From contig NZ_JAGIPH010000001.1 of assembly GCF_017877135.1 (NCBI RefSeq), positions 1,054,001 through 1,118,000 on the forward strand: DNA of 64,000 bases, in the 5' to 3' direction. Source of the stretch: Neorhizobium galegae (GTDB lineage: Bacteria > Pseudomonadota > Alphaproteobacteria > Rhizobiales > Rhizobiaceae). Under the pieces are notes generated by a model that worked only from the letters and a program-made list of their open reading frames with translations, was not told the origin of the DNA and made no database searches. The translations under genes were made by a program, and so were the position numbers. This document shows positions 16,704 to 26,256 of the stretch, one piece after another. The first letter of the stretch is position 1; each line of letters starts with the position of its first letter.

Positions 16704-18596
16704 ATGGGGGAATATCCGCCCACGATGGCGGATTTGCGAAATGTTGTCCTGACGCATGGGCAATGGCCGGCAATCTTTCGGGCAAGGACCGAGGCAGACG
16801 TGCTGGTGGCGCTCGGCTTTGCCACATCGACCATCGCCAGAATGGCCGAGACCGCAAGGCGCCATGGCACGACGATCGAGACGGAGTTGCTGCACGGCGG
16901 TGAGGTGCAGGAGGAGAGCTATTACCGCAGGATTGCCGATTACTTCGGCCTGCCCTTCCTCGATGCGATCGATCCGGCCCATCTTGTCGACATGGACAGC
17001 ATCGACACGCAGCTTGTGTGTCCCCTCCAGGTCCGGCTGACCTATCCCAACCGCATGCCGCAGATCGCCATGGTGCCGCGCGCGGAAAAGCTGTCGGAAT
17101 TCGCGCAGCTGCTGGCACGACTGCCGGACCTTACCCGCAGTCTGGTGATGACGACGCCGAGCGCCCTGCGCCGCGCCGTCTGGGAGGCCGGATCGGCAAG
17201 GCGGGTGCGAAGGGCAGCCACCGCACTGTTTGACCTGCAGCCGGACCATTCGGCGCGGATCGTGGCGACGGGCCGGCAGGGACTGGTTTTCGGCACCACC
17301 ATCACGGCAGCCCTCTTTGGCTGCATGATGCGCCCCGACATCCTGCTTCCCCTGGTGCATGCAGTCGTGTCGTGTGCCTATCTCGCCTCGCTTTCGTTGC
17401 GCTTCGTCGCCCTGTTTGACCAGAAATTTCGCAAGCGATCGCCAAAATCCGCAGAGGCCCCTTCCGGCCCGCTTCCCGTCTATACGGTGATGGTGGCGAT
17501 CTATCGCGAGGCCGGCATGGTTTCCCAGCTGGTGTCCAGCCTGGAGCGGCTGGAATGGCCCCGCTCGCGGCTGGATATCAAGCTGGTCTGCGAAGAGGAT
17601 GATACCGAGACGCTGGCAGCCCTGGCCGCACTCGACCTGCCCGCCCATATCGAGATCGTCCACGTTCCCCCCTACCATCCGCGCACCAAGCCGAAGGCGC
17701 TTGCCTATGCGCTTCCCGCCGCACGCGGTGAATTCCTGGCGATCTTCGACGCGGAAGACAGGCCGCATCCGCATCAGCTGATGGAAGCCTATGAGCGGTT
17801 TCGGGCAAGCGGCCCCGAACTTGCCTGCCTGCAGGCGCCGCTGATCATCGCCAATGTCGACGAGAGCTATGTGAGCACGCTGTTTGCCGTGGAATATGCC
17901 GCGCTGTTTCGCGGCCTCCTGCCGATGCTGGCGCGCTACCGCATGCCGCTGCCGCTTGGCGGCACCTCCAACCATTTCCGCACCGCCGTGCTGCGCAAGG
18001 TCGGCGGCTGGGATCCGTTCAACGTGACGGAGGATGCCGACCTCGGCTTGCGGCTCTACCGGCTGGGGTATCGATCCGAGACGCTGCGCTGCCAGACGCT
18101 CGAGGATGCGCCGGTCTCGCTGCCGGTGTGGACTGGCCAGCGCATCCGCTGGTTCAAGGGCTGGCTGCAGACCTGGCTGGTGCTGACTCGCAACCCGATC
18201 CTGACGGCACGCGAGATGGGCATGAAGGCCAGCATCGTCTTTCACCTGATGATCGGCGGCATGCTGTTGTCGGCGCTCCTGCACCCGCTCATCCTGCTGT
18301 TCATGACCAATGCCGGGCTGACGCTCATCTCGACGCCGCTTTCGCAGATCCCCGGCACGGTTCTCGGCCTCATGCTGCTCGATGCGACCAACCTCTTCGG
18401 CAGCTATGCGACATTCCTCGGCCTCGGGGTCGGCTCGATGATCGGCCTGGAGAAACTGAAGGTCGGCCACCGCTGGCTTGCGGTTCCGCTGCACTGGATG
18501 ATGACATCCTATGCCGCCTGGCGGGCGCTGAACGAGCTGCGCACCAACCCGTTCTTCTGGAAGAAGACCCCGCACCGGCCAAGCCGGAAGACATGA
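16704..18596 (+). CDS. Membrane GT2 glycosyltransferase with T2SSE_N-like front domain
   Basis: About 630 residues. Residues 1-150 resemble the N-terminal domain of GspE/PilB ATPases (EESYYRRIADYFGLPFLDA). A membrane segment follows near 200-230, then a processive-type GT2 catalytic domain: MVAIYREAGMV, DAEDRPHP (DXD-like), TEDADLGLRLY and QRIRWFKGWLQT (QxxRW). Further membrane helices sit at about 505-590. It probably makes or extends an exported polysaccharide; sugar and product are unknown. Start choices are TTG 16695, ATG 16704 and ATG 16725; none has a strong ribosome site. Convergent with a GT10 gene. Confidence 0.82.
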   Translation: MGEYPPTMADLRNVVLTHGQWPAIFRARTEADVLVALGFATSTIARMAETARRHGTTIETELLHGGEVQEESYYRRIADYFGLPFLDAIDPAHLVDMDSIDTQLVCPLQVRLTYPNRMPQIAMVPRAEKLSEFAQLLARLPDLTRSLVMTTPSALRRAVWEAGSARRVRRAATALFDLQPDHSARIVATGRQGLVFGTTITAALFGCMMRPDILLPLVHAVVSCAYLASLSLRFVALFDQKFRKRSPKSAEAPSGPLPVYTVMVAIYREAGMVSQLVSSLERLEWPRSRLDIKLVCEEDDTETLAALAALDLPAHIEIVHVPPYHPRTKPKALAYALPAARGEFLAIFDAEDRPHPHQLMEAYERFRASGPELACLQAPLIIANVDESYVSTLFAVEYAALFRGLLPMLARYRMPLPLGGTSNHFRTAVLRKVGGWDPFNVTEDADLGLRLYRLGYRSETLRCQTLEDAPVSLPVWTGQRIRWFKGWLQTWLVLTRNPILTAREMGMKASIVFHLMIGGMLLSALLHPLILLFMTNAGLTLISTPLSQIPGTVLGLMLLDATNLFGSYATFLGLGVGSMIGLEKLKVGHRWLAVPLHWMMTSYAAWRALNELRTNPFFWKKTPHRPSRKT

Positions 18597-18624
18597 CGCC
18601 AAAACCGATACGCCCAACCGGGCG

Positions 18625-19602
18625 TCAGCGGTGGCGCCAGGCCTTGCGCTTGGCATTCAGCCTGCTCAGCCACGAGCGCTGGGACGGCGCATTGCGGCGC
18701 ACGAAGATCGGCGCATAGCCGTAGCGCGTCCGGCGCCGCGCCGCTTCGGGCTCCTGCCCGAAAATGAAGTTGAGGAAGGCGGCAAGCTCGCCACGCCGAC
18801 GCTGCGGATCATTGCCCGTCGCAAACACCGGCTCGTTCAGCATGGCAACCATACGGTCCGGATCCTCCGCCAGCGCCATCACAGAGTCGATGCAGGCGTC
18901 GTCGTCCTCAAAATCATGCCGGTTGATGAAGGCGCGCGGGTTGAAATCGAGATCGACCTTCGGGTTGCCCCAGTAGATGGGAATGCAGCGGGCCGCAAAG
19001 GCATGAAACAGCTTTTCGGTCGTGTAGCCGGGGGTGCTGGAATTTTCAAAGGCGATGGCAAAATTGAAATCGCTCATCACCTTAACCTTGGCACTGACCG
19101 GATCGAGCCCCGTGACGCGGTCGAAGCGATCATCGTTGCGCAGGTGGCGGCCAAGCGACGTGACCGGGCGGCGGGCCGACAGACGATGGAAGAAACCGTC
19201 GCGCACCGGATCGGCCCGGCCGTTCGAATAGATGAAGGTGCAGAAGCCGCGGCCCTCCAGCAGCGTCACATCCACCGGTGGACGATGATGGGCTGCCTCG
19301 GCACGCTCCGGCTCGCAGAAATAGAGCGGATAGCGCAGGTGCCGGTCTTCGAGCGTCAGGTGATCAAAGCCGATGGCGTAATCGCAGATGTTGAAATCCG
19401 GGCGCACGTTCTCGCCGGTGAAAAACACCCGCAGGCAGTCATAGGTGCGATGGACGGTGCCGAAGCAGGAATAGAACAGGATGTCCGGATCTTTCTCATC
19501 GAGCACGATGCGAAACTCCGGCGAGACGACATCCATGAGAAACAGGCTATGCGGATCGAAATTGGACCAGAAGTCGGTGTACCAGATCTTGATTGTCTTC
19601 AT
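18625..19602 (-). CDS. Glycosyltransferase family 10 (fucosyltransferase-like)
   Basis: 325 residues. The C-terminal half carries the GT10 signature: FAIAFENSSTPGYTTEKL, then FHAFAARCIPIYWGNP, as in bacterial alpha-1,3-fucosyltransferases, which move fucose from GDP-fucose to a glycan acceptor. The N-terminal half has the looser acceptor domain (KIWYTDFWSNFDPHS). The start at 19602 is supported by GGAG 5 bases before; an upstream in-frame ATG would add 8 residues. It lies tail-to-tail with the GT2 gene, suggesting a small surface-glycan locus, but donor and acceptor are not shown. Confidence 0.85.
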   Translation of the reverse strand: MKTIKIWYTDFWSNFDPHSLFLMDVVSPEFRIVLDEKDPDILFYSCFGTVHRTYDCLRVFFTGENVRPDFNICDYAIGFDHLTLEDRHLRYPLYFCEPERAEAAHHRPPVDVTLLEGRGFCTFIYSNGRADPVRDGFFHRLSARRPVTSLGRHLRNDDRFDRVTGLDPVSAKVKVMSDFNFAIAFENSSTPGYTTEKLFHAFAARCIPIYWGNPKVDLDFNPRAFINRHDFEDDDACIDSVMALAEDPDRMVAMLNEPVFATGNDPQRRRGELAAFLNFIFGQEPEAARRRTRYGYAPIFVRRNAPSQRSWLSRLNAKRKAWRHR

Positions 19603-19736
19603 CACCGCTCCGCCTGCGGGCCTCAAAGTCCCGTGTTTAATCCGGCCGCGGTGATAATGCTTTTAAAGGCCAGCTGACAAGAGGTTCACGGCACGATCCG
19701 CACTAGGCGGAAAGACAAAAAGGGAGGCGAGAAAGC

Positions 19737-19810
19737 TGGAGCGGGTGAAGGGAATCGAACCCTCGTATTCAGCTTGGGAAGCTGCTGCTCTACCATTGAG
19801 CTACACCCGC
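19737..19810 (-). tRNA. tRNA-Gly (anticodon CCC)
   Basis: Minus-strand cloverleaf: acceptor GCGGGTG pairs with CACCCGC, D-arm GCTC/GAGC, anticodon loop TTCCCAA giving CCC, T-arm with GGTTCGA, and an encoded CCA (19739-19737). The top pair of the anticodon stem (G-A) is mismatched. Confidence 0.95.
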
Positions 19811-19894
19811 CCACTCTTTAGGCTTGAGCGGCCAAGCTCTAGCATCAAGCGGCTTTGCCGTTCAAGACAAAAGCGTGAAAAAAGCAAGCCGCCG

Positions 19895-20989
19895 TCAGCT
19901 GCGGAAATGCTTGGACAGTTTCAGCCCCTGCGCCTGGTAGTTGGAGCCGAGGCCCGAGCCGTAGAGGCCTTGCGGGCGCTCCAGCATGTGTTCGTAGACG
20001 AGGCGGCCGACGATCTGGCCGTGCTCCAGGATGAAGGGCACTTCGTGGCTTCGGACTTCCAGAACGGCCCGCGCGCCCGCCCCGCCAACGGCGGCATGGC
20101 CGAAGCCCGGATCGAAGAAGCCGGCATAATGCACGCGGAATTCGCCGACCAGCGGATCATAGGGCGTCATTTCGGCCGCATAGAGCGGCGGCACGTGGAC
20201 GGCCTCGCGCGAGACGAGAATATAGAACTCGTCCGGGTCAAGGATCAGTTCGTCGCGGCCGCGGCTGTAGAGCGGTTCCCAGAAATCGAGCACGTCATGG
20301 GCGCTCTTCTGGTCGACATCGATGACCGAGGTGTGGTGCTTGCCGCGGTAGCCGATCAGGCCGTCAGGACCGGTGCCCTTCAGATCGATGGAGAGCGCGA
20401 TACCGCCGCCGGATACGTTCGGGGTTTCGCTCGCCACCAGCGTTTCCGCCTCATGCAGTGCCAGAACTTCCGGTTCGGTCAGAAGCGCGTGGCCGGTGCG
20501 GAAGCGGATCTGCGACAGGCGCGAGCCGCGCCGCACGATGACGGGGAAGGTGCGCGGGGAGATTTCGAGATAGAGGGGTCCGGTATAGCCGGCCGGGATC
20601 TTGTCGAATTCCTGCGCACGGTCCACCATCACGCGGGTAAAGATGTCCAGACGGCCGGTCGAGCTTTTCGGATTGGTGGAGGCCGAAAGATCGGCCGGAA
20701 GGTCAAGGCTTTCCATCAGCGGCACGATATAGACGCAGCCGGTTTCCAGCACGGCGCCGTTTTCAAGATCGATCTCGTGCAGCGTCAGCCGCTCGATCTT
20801 GTCGGCCACCGTGTGGTTGGGGCCGGGCATGAAACTTGCGCGCACGCGCAGCGCCTTGGAGCCGAGGCGCAGGTCGAGGCTTGCCGGCTGGATCTGGTCG
20901 CCATCCAGCGGCGCCGTGCTTTTCAGCCGGCCGGCCTCGAAAAGGGCGCCGATGGCGCTGTCCGCCAGAATGCCTGATGTACGTGTCAT
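19895..20989 (-). CDS. dcd: dCTP deaminase, double-length alphaproteobacterial type
   Basis: 364 residues. Deaminates dCTP to dUTP for thymidylate synthesis. The protein has two DCD/dUTPase-like halves: PASLDLRLGSKALRVRA and SASTNPKSSTGRLDIFTR in the first, and HVPPLYAAEMTPYDPLVGEFRVHYAGFFDPGFG in the second. This matches the alphaproteobacterial DCD family (about 360 residues) rather than the 190-residue enterobacterial Dcd. Divergent from the SAM-II riboswitch-metZ unit. Whether the second half also hydrolyses dUTP is unknown. Confidence 0.9.
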   Translation of the reverse strand: MTRTSGILADSAIGALFEAGRLKSTAPLDGDQIQPASLDLRLGSKALRVRASFMPGPNHTVADKIERLTLHEIDLENGAVLETGCVYIVPLMESLDLPADLSASTNPKSSTGRLDIFTRVMVDRAQEFDKIPAGYTGPLYLEISPRTFPVIVRRGSRLSQIRFRTGHALLTEPEVLALHEAETLVASETPNVSGGGIALSIDLKGTGPDGLIGYRGKHHTSVIDVDQKSAHDVLDFWEPLYSRGRDELILDPDEFYILVSREAVHVPPLYAAEMTPYDPLVGEFRVHYAGFFDPGFGHAAVGGAGARAVLEVRSHEVPFILEHGQIVGRLVYEHMLERPQGLYGSGLGSNYQAQGLKLSKHFRS

Positions 20990-21032
20990 AAACCCTATCC
21001 TTCAATCGTCGGACAAAAGCAAAAGCGGGCAA

Positions 21033-21061
21033 TTGACGCAAGCTCCAGAGAGGCGTAAGGC
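21033..21061 (+). promoter_or_regulatory. Probable sigma-70 promoter of metZ
   Basis: TTGACG (21033-21038), a 17-base spacer and TAAGGC (21056-21061). The predicted transcript start falls at about 21068, exactly where the SAM-II aptamer begins. Confidence 0.55.
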
Positions 21062-21066
21062 AGGCT

Positions 21067-21129
21067 TATCCCGTGGTGATTTGGCCGGTCGGCTTGCAGC
21101 CACGTTAAATAAGTGGCTAAAAAGACCGG
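21067..21129 (+). promoter_or_regulatory. SAM-II riboswitch aptamer
   Basis: The stretch carries the SAM-II (metA element) core: GTGATTTGGCCGGTC, GCTTGCAGCCACGTTAAA, then GTGGCTAAAAAGACCGG. Pairing of CCGGTC (21085-21090) with GACCGG (21124-21129) closes P1 and the downstream GTGGCTAAA strand forms the pseudoknot. It binds S-adenosylmethionine and controls methionine synthesis. The downstream gene is metZ, as expected. Confidence 0.95.
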
Positions 21130-21136
21130 GTGCGAA

Positions 21137-21166
21137 ACCGGTCTGCATATGCGACCGGTTTTTTTG
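21137..21166 (+). terminator. Intrinsic terminator in the metZ leader
   Basis: ACCGGTC (21137-21143) pairs with GACCGGT (21153-21159) around TGCATATGC, followed by a T-run. The 5' arm can instead pair with GACCGG at 21124-21129, which the SAM-bound aptamer would hold in P1, so SAM would favour termination. Confidence 0.75.
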
Positions 21167-21183
21167 TTACGAAGGTGACACGC

Positions 21184-22368
21184 ATGAGCAAGACCTGGCG
21201 CCCCGCAACCCGATTGGTTCACGAAGGCACGCTGCGCTCGCAGTATGGCGAAACGTCCGAAGCGATCTACCTGACGCAAGGGTTCGTCTACGAGAATTCC
21301 GCCGCCGCCGAAGCCCGCTTCAAGGGCGAGACGGACGGTTTCATCTACGCCCGCTACGGCAGCCCCACCAATGACATGTTCGAAAAGCGCATGATTGCGC
21401 TGGAAGGTGCGGAAGATGCACGCGCCACGGCATCCGGCATGGCAGCGGTTGCTGCGGCAATCCTGTGCCAGGTAAAGGCCGGCGACCATATCGTCGCTGC
21501 ACGCGCGCTCTTCGGCTCCTGCCGCTACATCGTCGAGACGCTGGCGCCGAAATATGGCGTCGAGTGTACGCTGGTCGATGGACGCGACCTTGCCAACTGG
21601 GAAGCCGCGATCCGCCCCAACACCAAGGTGATGTTCCTCGAAAGCCCCACCAACCCGACGCTGGAAGTGGTCGACATCGCAGGCGTTGCCAAGCTCGCCA
21701 ACCAGATCGGCGCCAAGGTGGTGGTCGACAATGTGTTTGCCACCCCGCTCTTCCAGAAGCCGCTGGAACTGGGTGCGCATATCGTCGTCTACTCCGCGAC
21801 GAAGCATATCGACGGTCAGGGCCGCTGCCTCGGCGGCGTGATCCTCTCCGACAAGCAGTGGATCGACGAGAACCTGCACGACTATTTCCGCCACACGGGC
21901 CCGGCCATGTCGCCGTTCAATGCCTGGACGCTGCTGAAGGGGCTGGAGACGCTGCCGCTTCGCGTGCGTCAGCAGACGGCAAGTGCCGCCCGCATCGCCG
22001 ATTTCCTCGCCGACCAGCCGAAGGTGGCCAAGGTCATCTATCCCGGCCGCAAGGACCATCCGCAGGCCGACATCATTGCCAAGCAGATGACCGGCGGCTC
22101 GACGCTGATCTGCATCGAGCTGAAGGGTGGCAAGGAAGCCGCCTTTGCCGTGCAGGACGCGCTGGAGGTCATCAAGATTTCCAACAATCTCGGCGATTCC
22201 AAGAGCCTGATCACCCATCCGGCGACGACGACGCACAAGAACCTCACCGACGAGGCCCGCGCCGAGCTTGGCATTTCCGGCGGCACGCTGCGCCTCTCCT
22301 GCGGCATCGAAGACACCGACGACCTGGTGGACGATCTGACGCGGGCGCTTGCGACCGTCTCCGCCTGA
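21184..22368 (+). CDS. metZ: O-succinylhomoserine sulfhydrylase
   Basis: 394-residue PLP enzyme of the Cys/Met metabolism family. It makes homocysteine from O-succinylhomoserine and sulfide. Visible: RYGSPTNDMFEKR, substrate-site FLESPTNPTLEVVDI, and the PLP lysine in VYSATKHIDGQGRCLGG. Length and the SAM-II riboswitch upstream fit MetZ rather than cystathionine gamma-synthase. Start ATG at 21184, 9 bases after GAAGG. Expression should fall when SAM is plentiful, through the leader terminator. Confidence 0.93.
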   Translation: MSKTWRPATRLVHEGTLRSQYGETSEAIYLTQGFVYENSAAAEARFKGETDGFIYARYGSPTNDMFEKRMIALEGAEDARATASGMAAVAAAILCQVKAGDHIVAARALFGSCRYIVETLAPKYGVECTLVDGRDLANWEAAIRPNTKVMFLESPTNPTLEVVDIAGVAKLANQIGAKVVVDNVFATPLFQKPLELGAHIVVYSATKHIDGQGRCLGGVILSDKQWIDENLHDYFRHTGPAMSPFNAWTLLKGLETLPLRVRQQTASAARIADFLADQPKVAKVIYPGRKDHPQADIIAKQMTGGSTLICIELKGGKEAAFAVQDALEVIKISNNLGDSKSLITHPATTTHKNLTDEARAELGISGGTLRLSCGIEDTDDLVDDLTRALATVSA

Positions 22369-22446
22369 AAACACCGGGACATCTGCAAAGCACGCAGTTG
22401 AACGCGGTTAATTGACAGTTCGTGACTGTCCCGATGGGCGCATTTC

Positions 22447-22475
22447 TTGACCTTGCGCCCATCCTGTACGATATC
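22447..22475 (+). promoter_or_regulatory. Possible sigma-70 promoter of apaG
   Basis: TTGACC (22447-22452), a 17-base spacer, GATATC (22470-22475). The -10 match is weak. A start of transcription near 22482 supports the ATG at 22505 over the GTG at 22481. Confidence 0.35.
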
Positions 22476-22504
22476 CCTCTGTGTACAGAGTAAAGGTATC
22501 GCGC

Positions 22505-22897
22505 ATGTACCGGGCCCGGACGAAGGATATCGAAGTCGAGGTGGAACCCTATTATCTGGAGGAGCAATCCGATCCGGACGACAGCCGCTATGTCTGGGGC
22601 TACCGCATCGTCATCGCCAATCACTCGGATCTCACCGTCCGCCTCATTCACCGCTACTGGCACATTACCGACCAGAACGGCCTCGTGGACGAAGTGGAGG
22701 GGCCGGGCGTCGTCGGCGAGCAGCCGCGGCTGAAGCCGGGCGATACCTATGAATATTCGTCGGGCTGCCCGCTCGATACGCCATCAGGCCTGATGTTCGG
22801 CCATTACCAGATGGAAACCGACGAAGGCGAGATTTTTACCGTCGACATCCCCGCCTTCTCGCTGGATAGCCCGGGTCTTGCGCGGGTTCTGAACTGA
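22505..22897 (+). CDS. apaG: ApaG protein
   Basis: 130 residues, the usual ApaG length. It has the fibronectin-III-like fold of the family: [41 protein letters not shown] and the nucleotide-related [23 protein letters not shown]. ApaG is linked to cobalt/magnesium tolerance and diadenosine tetraphosphate phenotypes, but its molecular role is unsettled. A GTG eight codons upstream would also be in frame; the ATG fits the family better. Convergent with hslO. Confidence 0.93.
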   Translation: MYRARTKDIEVEVEPYYLEEQSDPDDSRYVWGYRIVIANHSDLTVRLIHRYWHITDQNGLVDEVEGPGVVGEQPRLKPGDTYEYSSGCPLDTPSGLMFGHYQMETDEGEIFTVDIPAFSLDSPGLARVLN

Positions 22898-22916
22898 GGT
22901 CCCGCGCAAGGGTTGA

Positions 22917-23906
22917 TCAGGCCGGCTCGAATTCCGACGGATCGTAGCGGTAGGTTGTCGAGCAGAATTCGCAGGTGACCGCGATTTCGCCCTCTTCGAT
23001 GCTGGCGGTGATTTCCTCGGCGGTAAAGCCGGCCAGCACGCCCTTGATCTTGTCGCGCGAGCAGCTGCACCGGTCAAGAACCGCCTGCGGTTCGAAAATG
23101 CGCACGCCGCGCTCATGGAAGAGGCGAAACAGCAGCCGCTCGATCCCGACCAGCGGATCCGTCAGTTCGTCGGTATCCACCGTCTGCACCAGCGTGCTGG
23201 CCTCCGTCCAGGCATCGTCGGAGACATGGTCGAGCTCGCGCTCATCCCCGTCACCGCCATGCAGGTCCTGCTGGCGCATGCGCTCCGGCGCCTGCGGCAG
23301 AAACTGCGCCAGCACGCCGCCGGCGCGCCAGTTGTGGCGCGGCTTTCCCGCTTCATCCCGGTCGATCAGTTCGGCCACCCCAAGGCGCACCTTGGTCGGG
23401 ATCTGTTCCGACTGGCGGAAATAAACGCCGGCGATTTCCTCAAGCGAGGAGCCATCGAGCGGCACGATGCCCTGATAGGGGGTCATGCCATGGCCCTGGT
23501 CGATGGTGAAGGCGAGAAACCCTTCGCCCAGAAGCTCGGGCGGCGAAACGCGCCCGGCTTTGACGGCATCCGCCAGCGCCTCCTCGTCGAAACGGGCATA
23601 GGCGCGCATGCTTTCGGGGCTCGAAAAATCCGCCACCAGCAGGTCGACCGGACCGTTCCCCTTGGTCTGAACGGTAAACCGCCCCTCGAACTTCAGGGAG
23701 GTGCCGATGAGCGCCGTCAGAACGATGGCTTCGGCCAGCAGGCGCGCCACCGGCGCCGGATAGTCGTGACGCCCCAGAATGGTATTCAAAAGCGGCCCGA
23801 GCTGCACGGCACGGCCGCGCACATCCAGCCCCTCGACCTGGAACGGGATGACGCGGTCATCGCCCGCCAGATCAAGTTCACTCAGGTCCACTACAGCTTC
23901 TGCCAT
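22917..23906 (-). CDS. hslO: Hsp33 redox-regulated chaperone
   Basis: 329 residues. Hsp33 is a cytoplasmic holdase switched on by oxidation of a zinc-binding cysteine cluster. The cluster is present near the C-terminus: RCSCSRDK (CxC) and VTCEFCSTTY (CxxC). The N-terminal folded domain includes PLLNTILGRHDYP and FTVQTKGNGPVDLLVADF. It lies downstream of argF on the same strand, as in other Rhizobiaceae. Confidence 0.94.
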   Translation of the reverse strand: MAEAVVDLSELDLAGDDRVIPFQVEGLDVRGRAVQLGPLLNTILGRHDYPAPVARLLAEAIVLTALIGTSLKFEGRFTVQTKGNGPVDLLVADFSSPESMRAYARFDEEALADAVKAGRVSPPELLGEGFLAFTIDQGHGMTPYQGIVPLDGSSLEEIAGVYFRQSEQIPTKVRLGVAELIDRDEAGKPRHNWRAGGVLAQFLPQAPERMRQQDLHGGDGDERELDHVSDDAWTEASTLVQTVDTDELTDPLVGIERLLFRLFHERGVRIFEPQAVLDRCSCSRDKIKGVLAGFTAEEITASIEEGEIAVTCEFCSTTYRYDPSEFEPA

Positions 23907-24087
23907 GACTTACTCCTTCACGCCGGAGCACCCATTTCGCACAAAAGGCGGCCGAGCGGAACCGCTGACCGGGCAAAGAGGCCGACGATGTGTCTTGAAA
24001 CGCCCGAACCGGCAGATTGCGGACGCGATTGGAAAGCCGACAGATGGGGTGGCCCGGCGGTTAAATCAAGCCGGGCGCCCAACACGC

Positions 24088-25005
24088 TTAGACGGCGCCA
24101 AAGCACCAGGCCAGGATCGACTTCTGCGCATGCAGGCGGTTTTCCGCCTCGTCGAAGACCACCGACTGCGGACCATCGATCACCTCGTCGGTGACTTCCT
24201 CGCCGCGATGGGCCGGCAGGCAGTGCATGAACAGCGCATCGGAACCTGCCCGCTGCATCAGCTGGCTGTTGACCTGGAAGGGCTGGAAGACATTGTGGCC
24301 GCGCGCCTTGTGCTCCTGGTTCATCGAGACCCAGGTATCGGTGACGACCATGTCGACGCCTTCGACGGCCCGCTCGGCATCATGGAACAGCTTGACGTCG
24401 CCGCCATTGTTGCGCGCCCAGTTGAGATATTTGTCGGAGGGCTCCGACCCGAGCGGCACGGCCATGTTCATGCGGTAGCCGAAACGGGCAGCGCCCTCGA
24501 CGAAGGAATGCAGCACGTTGTTGCCGTCACCCGTCCAGGCAAAGGTCTTTCCCGCCACCGGTCCGCGATGCTCCTCGAAGGTGAGGAGGTCGGCCATGAT
24601 CTGGCAGGGATGCGTTTCGTCGGTCAGGCCGTTGATGACGGGCACTGTCGCATGTTCGGCAAGCTCCAGCAGGCGCTTGTGATCCGTGGTGCGGATCATG
24701 ATGGCATCGACATAGCGCGACAGGACCTTGGCCGTGTCGCCGATGGTTTCGGCGCGGCCGAGCTGCATTTCGGTGCCGGAGAGAAACAGCGTCTCGCCGC
24801 CGAGCTGGCGCATGCCGACATCGAAGGACACGCGGGTGCGCGTCGACGGCTTTTCGAAGATCATCGCCAGCATCTTGCCGGCCAGCGGCTTGTCTGCCGT
24901 GCCGGCCTTGGTGGCCTGCTTGCGGGTGCGGGCGTCATCGAGAATGCTGCGCAGTTCCCCGGACGAAACCGCCGAGAGATCGAGAAAATGCTTAGGTGAT
25001 GCCAT
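24088..25005 (-). CDS. argF: Ornithine carbamoyltransferase
   Basis: 305 residues. Makes citrulline from ornithine and carbamoyl phosphate in arginine synthesis. Signature elements: carbamoyl-phosphate site [22 protein letters not shown], and [12 protein letters not shown] with the catalytic Cys. The start [11 protein letters not shown] matches the family; an ATG four codons upstream (25017) is an alternative. It follows argD by 54 bases on the same strand, so the pair is likely an operon feeding the arginine pathway. Confidence 0.95.
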   Translation of the reverse strand: MASPKHFLDLSAVSSGELRSILDDARTRKQATKAGTADKPLAGKMLAMIFEKPSTRTRVSFDVGMRQLGGETLFLSGTEMQLGRAETIGDTAKVLSRYVDAIMIRTTDHKRLLELAEHATVPVINGLTDETHPCQIMADLLTFEEHRGPVAGKTFAWTGDGNNVLHSFVEGAARFGYRMNMAVPLGSEPSDKYLNWARNNGGDVKLFHDAERAVEGVDMVVTDTWVSMNQEHKARGHNVFQPFQVNSQLMQRAGSDALFMHCLPAHRGEEVTDEVIDGPQSVVFDEAENRLHAQKSILAWCFGAV

Positions 25006-25059
25006 GGTCCAATCCATCGGGGCGCCGTCCGGCGGCCCTTTGCGTTACGAAAGAGCCCG

Positions 25060-26256
25060 TCAGGCCGTTTTCTTCAACTGTTCGCGGCTGAGCTTTTCGG
25101 CAGCCCGTTCGATGCGCGCGATCCCTTCACGGGCCTCGTCGGCCGTGACCACCAGAGGCGGCAGCAGGCGGATGACGTTGTCCCCGGCGGGAACGCCGAG
25201 CAGGTGTTCCTCGCGCATGGCAAGCGCCAGATCGCCGGCCGGCACGCGCGCCTTGATGCCGAGCATCAGGCCTTCGCCGCGGATCTCCTCGATCACGTCG
25301 GGAAAACGGTCTTTTAGCGAAGCAAGGCCCTGACGGAAGACGAGCGCCACGTCACGCACATTTTCCAGAAAGCCATCAGCAAGCACGACGTCAAGCACGG
25401 CATTGCCGACGGCCATGGCGAGCGGATTGCCGCCATAGGTCGTGCCGTGGATGCCGGGCTTCATGCCGGAGGCGGCTTCGGCCGTGGCAAGGCAGGCGCC
25501 GAAGGGAAAGCCGCCGCCGATGCCCTTGGCAACGGCCATGATATCGGGCGCGATGCCGGTTGCCTCATAGGCGAAGAATTTTCCGGTACGGCCAACGCCG
25601 GACTGCACCTCGTCAAACATCAGGAGAATGCCGCGGTCGTCGCAGATCTGGCGCAGCTCGCGCAGGAATTCCTTGGCGACCACGCGGATACCGCCTTCGC
25701 CCTGGATCGGCTCGATCAGCAGAGCCGCTGTGTTTTCCGTGATGGCGGCCTTCAGCGCGTCGAGATCGCCGAAGGGGACCTGGTCAAAGCCTTGCGCCTT
25801 CGGGCCGAACCCTTCCATGTATTTTTCCTGGCCGCCGGCAGCGATCGTCGCGATCGTACGGCCATGGAAGGCGCCTTCGAAGGTGATGATGTGGAATTTT
25901 TCCGGGTGACCCTTGGAAAAATGGTAGCGGCGGGCGGTCTTGATGGCGCATTCCAGCGCTTCCGCGCCCGAATTGGTGAAGAACACCTTGTCGGCAAAGG
26001 TCGCCTCGACAAGACGACGGGCCAGCCGCTCCTGATCGGGGATCTCGTAGAGGTTGGACAGGTGCCAGACCTTTTCGGCCTGATCCTTCAGGGCCTGAAC
26101 CAGATGCGGATTGGAATGGCCGCAGGAGGTGACGGCAACGCCTGCACCGAAATCGAGATATCGCTCGCCCGTTTCCGTCACGAGCCAGACCCCCTCGCCA
26201 CGCGTAAAACGCAGCGGGGCCCGTGCAAAGGTGTCGAAAAGCGCGGCTTCAGCCAT
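25060..26256 (-). CDS. argD: Acetylornithine aminotransferase
   Basis: 398-residue class III PLP aminotransferase of arginine synthesis (N-acetylglutamate semialdehyde to N-acetylornithine). Motifs: [42 protein letters not shown] and the PLP lysine in [14 protein letters not shown]. First gene of argD-argF. It is divergent from gcrA across a 429-base interval rich in GANTC sites. Confidence 0.94.
   Translation of the reverse strand: MAEAALFDTFARAPLRFTRGEGVWLVTETGERYLDFGAGVAVTSCGHSNPHLVQALKDQAEKVWHLSNLYEIPDQERLARRLVEATFADKVFFTNSGAEALECAIKTARRYHFSKGHPEKFHIITFEGAFHGRTIATIAAGGQEKYMEGFGPKAQGFDQVPFGDLDALKAAITENTAALLIEPIQGEGGIRVVAKEFLRELRQICDDRGILLMFDEVQSGVGRTGKFFAYEATGIAPDIMAVAKGIGGGFPFGACLATAEAASGMKPGIHGTTYGGNPLAMAVGNAVLDVVLADGFLENVRDVALVFRQGLASLKDRFPDVIEEIRGEGLMLGIKARVPAGDLALAMREEHLLGVPAGDNVIRLLPPLVVTADEAREGIARIERAAEKLSREQLKKTA

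Noticed and set aside
16641..18656. 671-codon minus-strand open frame
   Set aside because: Opposite the GT2 gene and without any protein family features.
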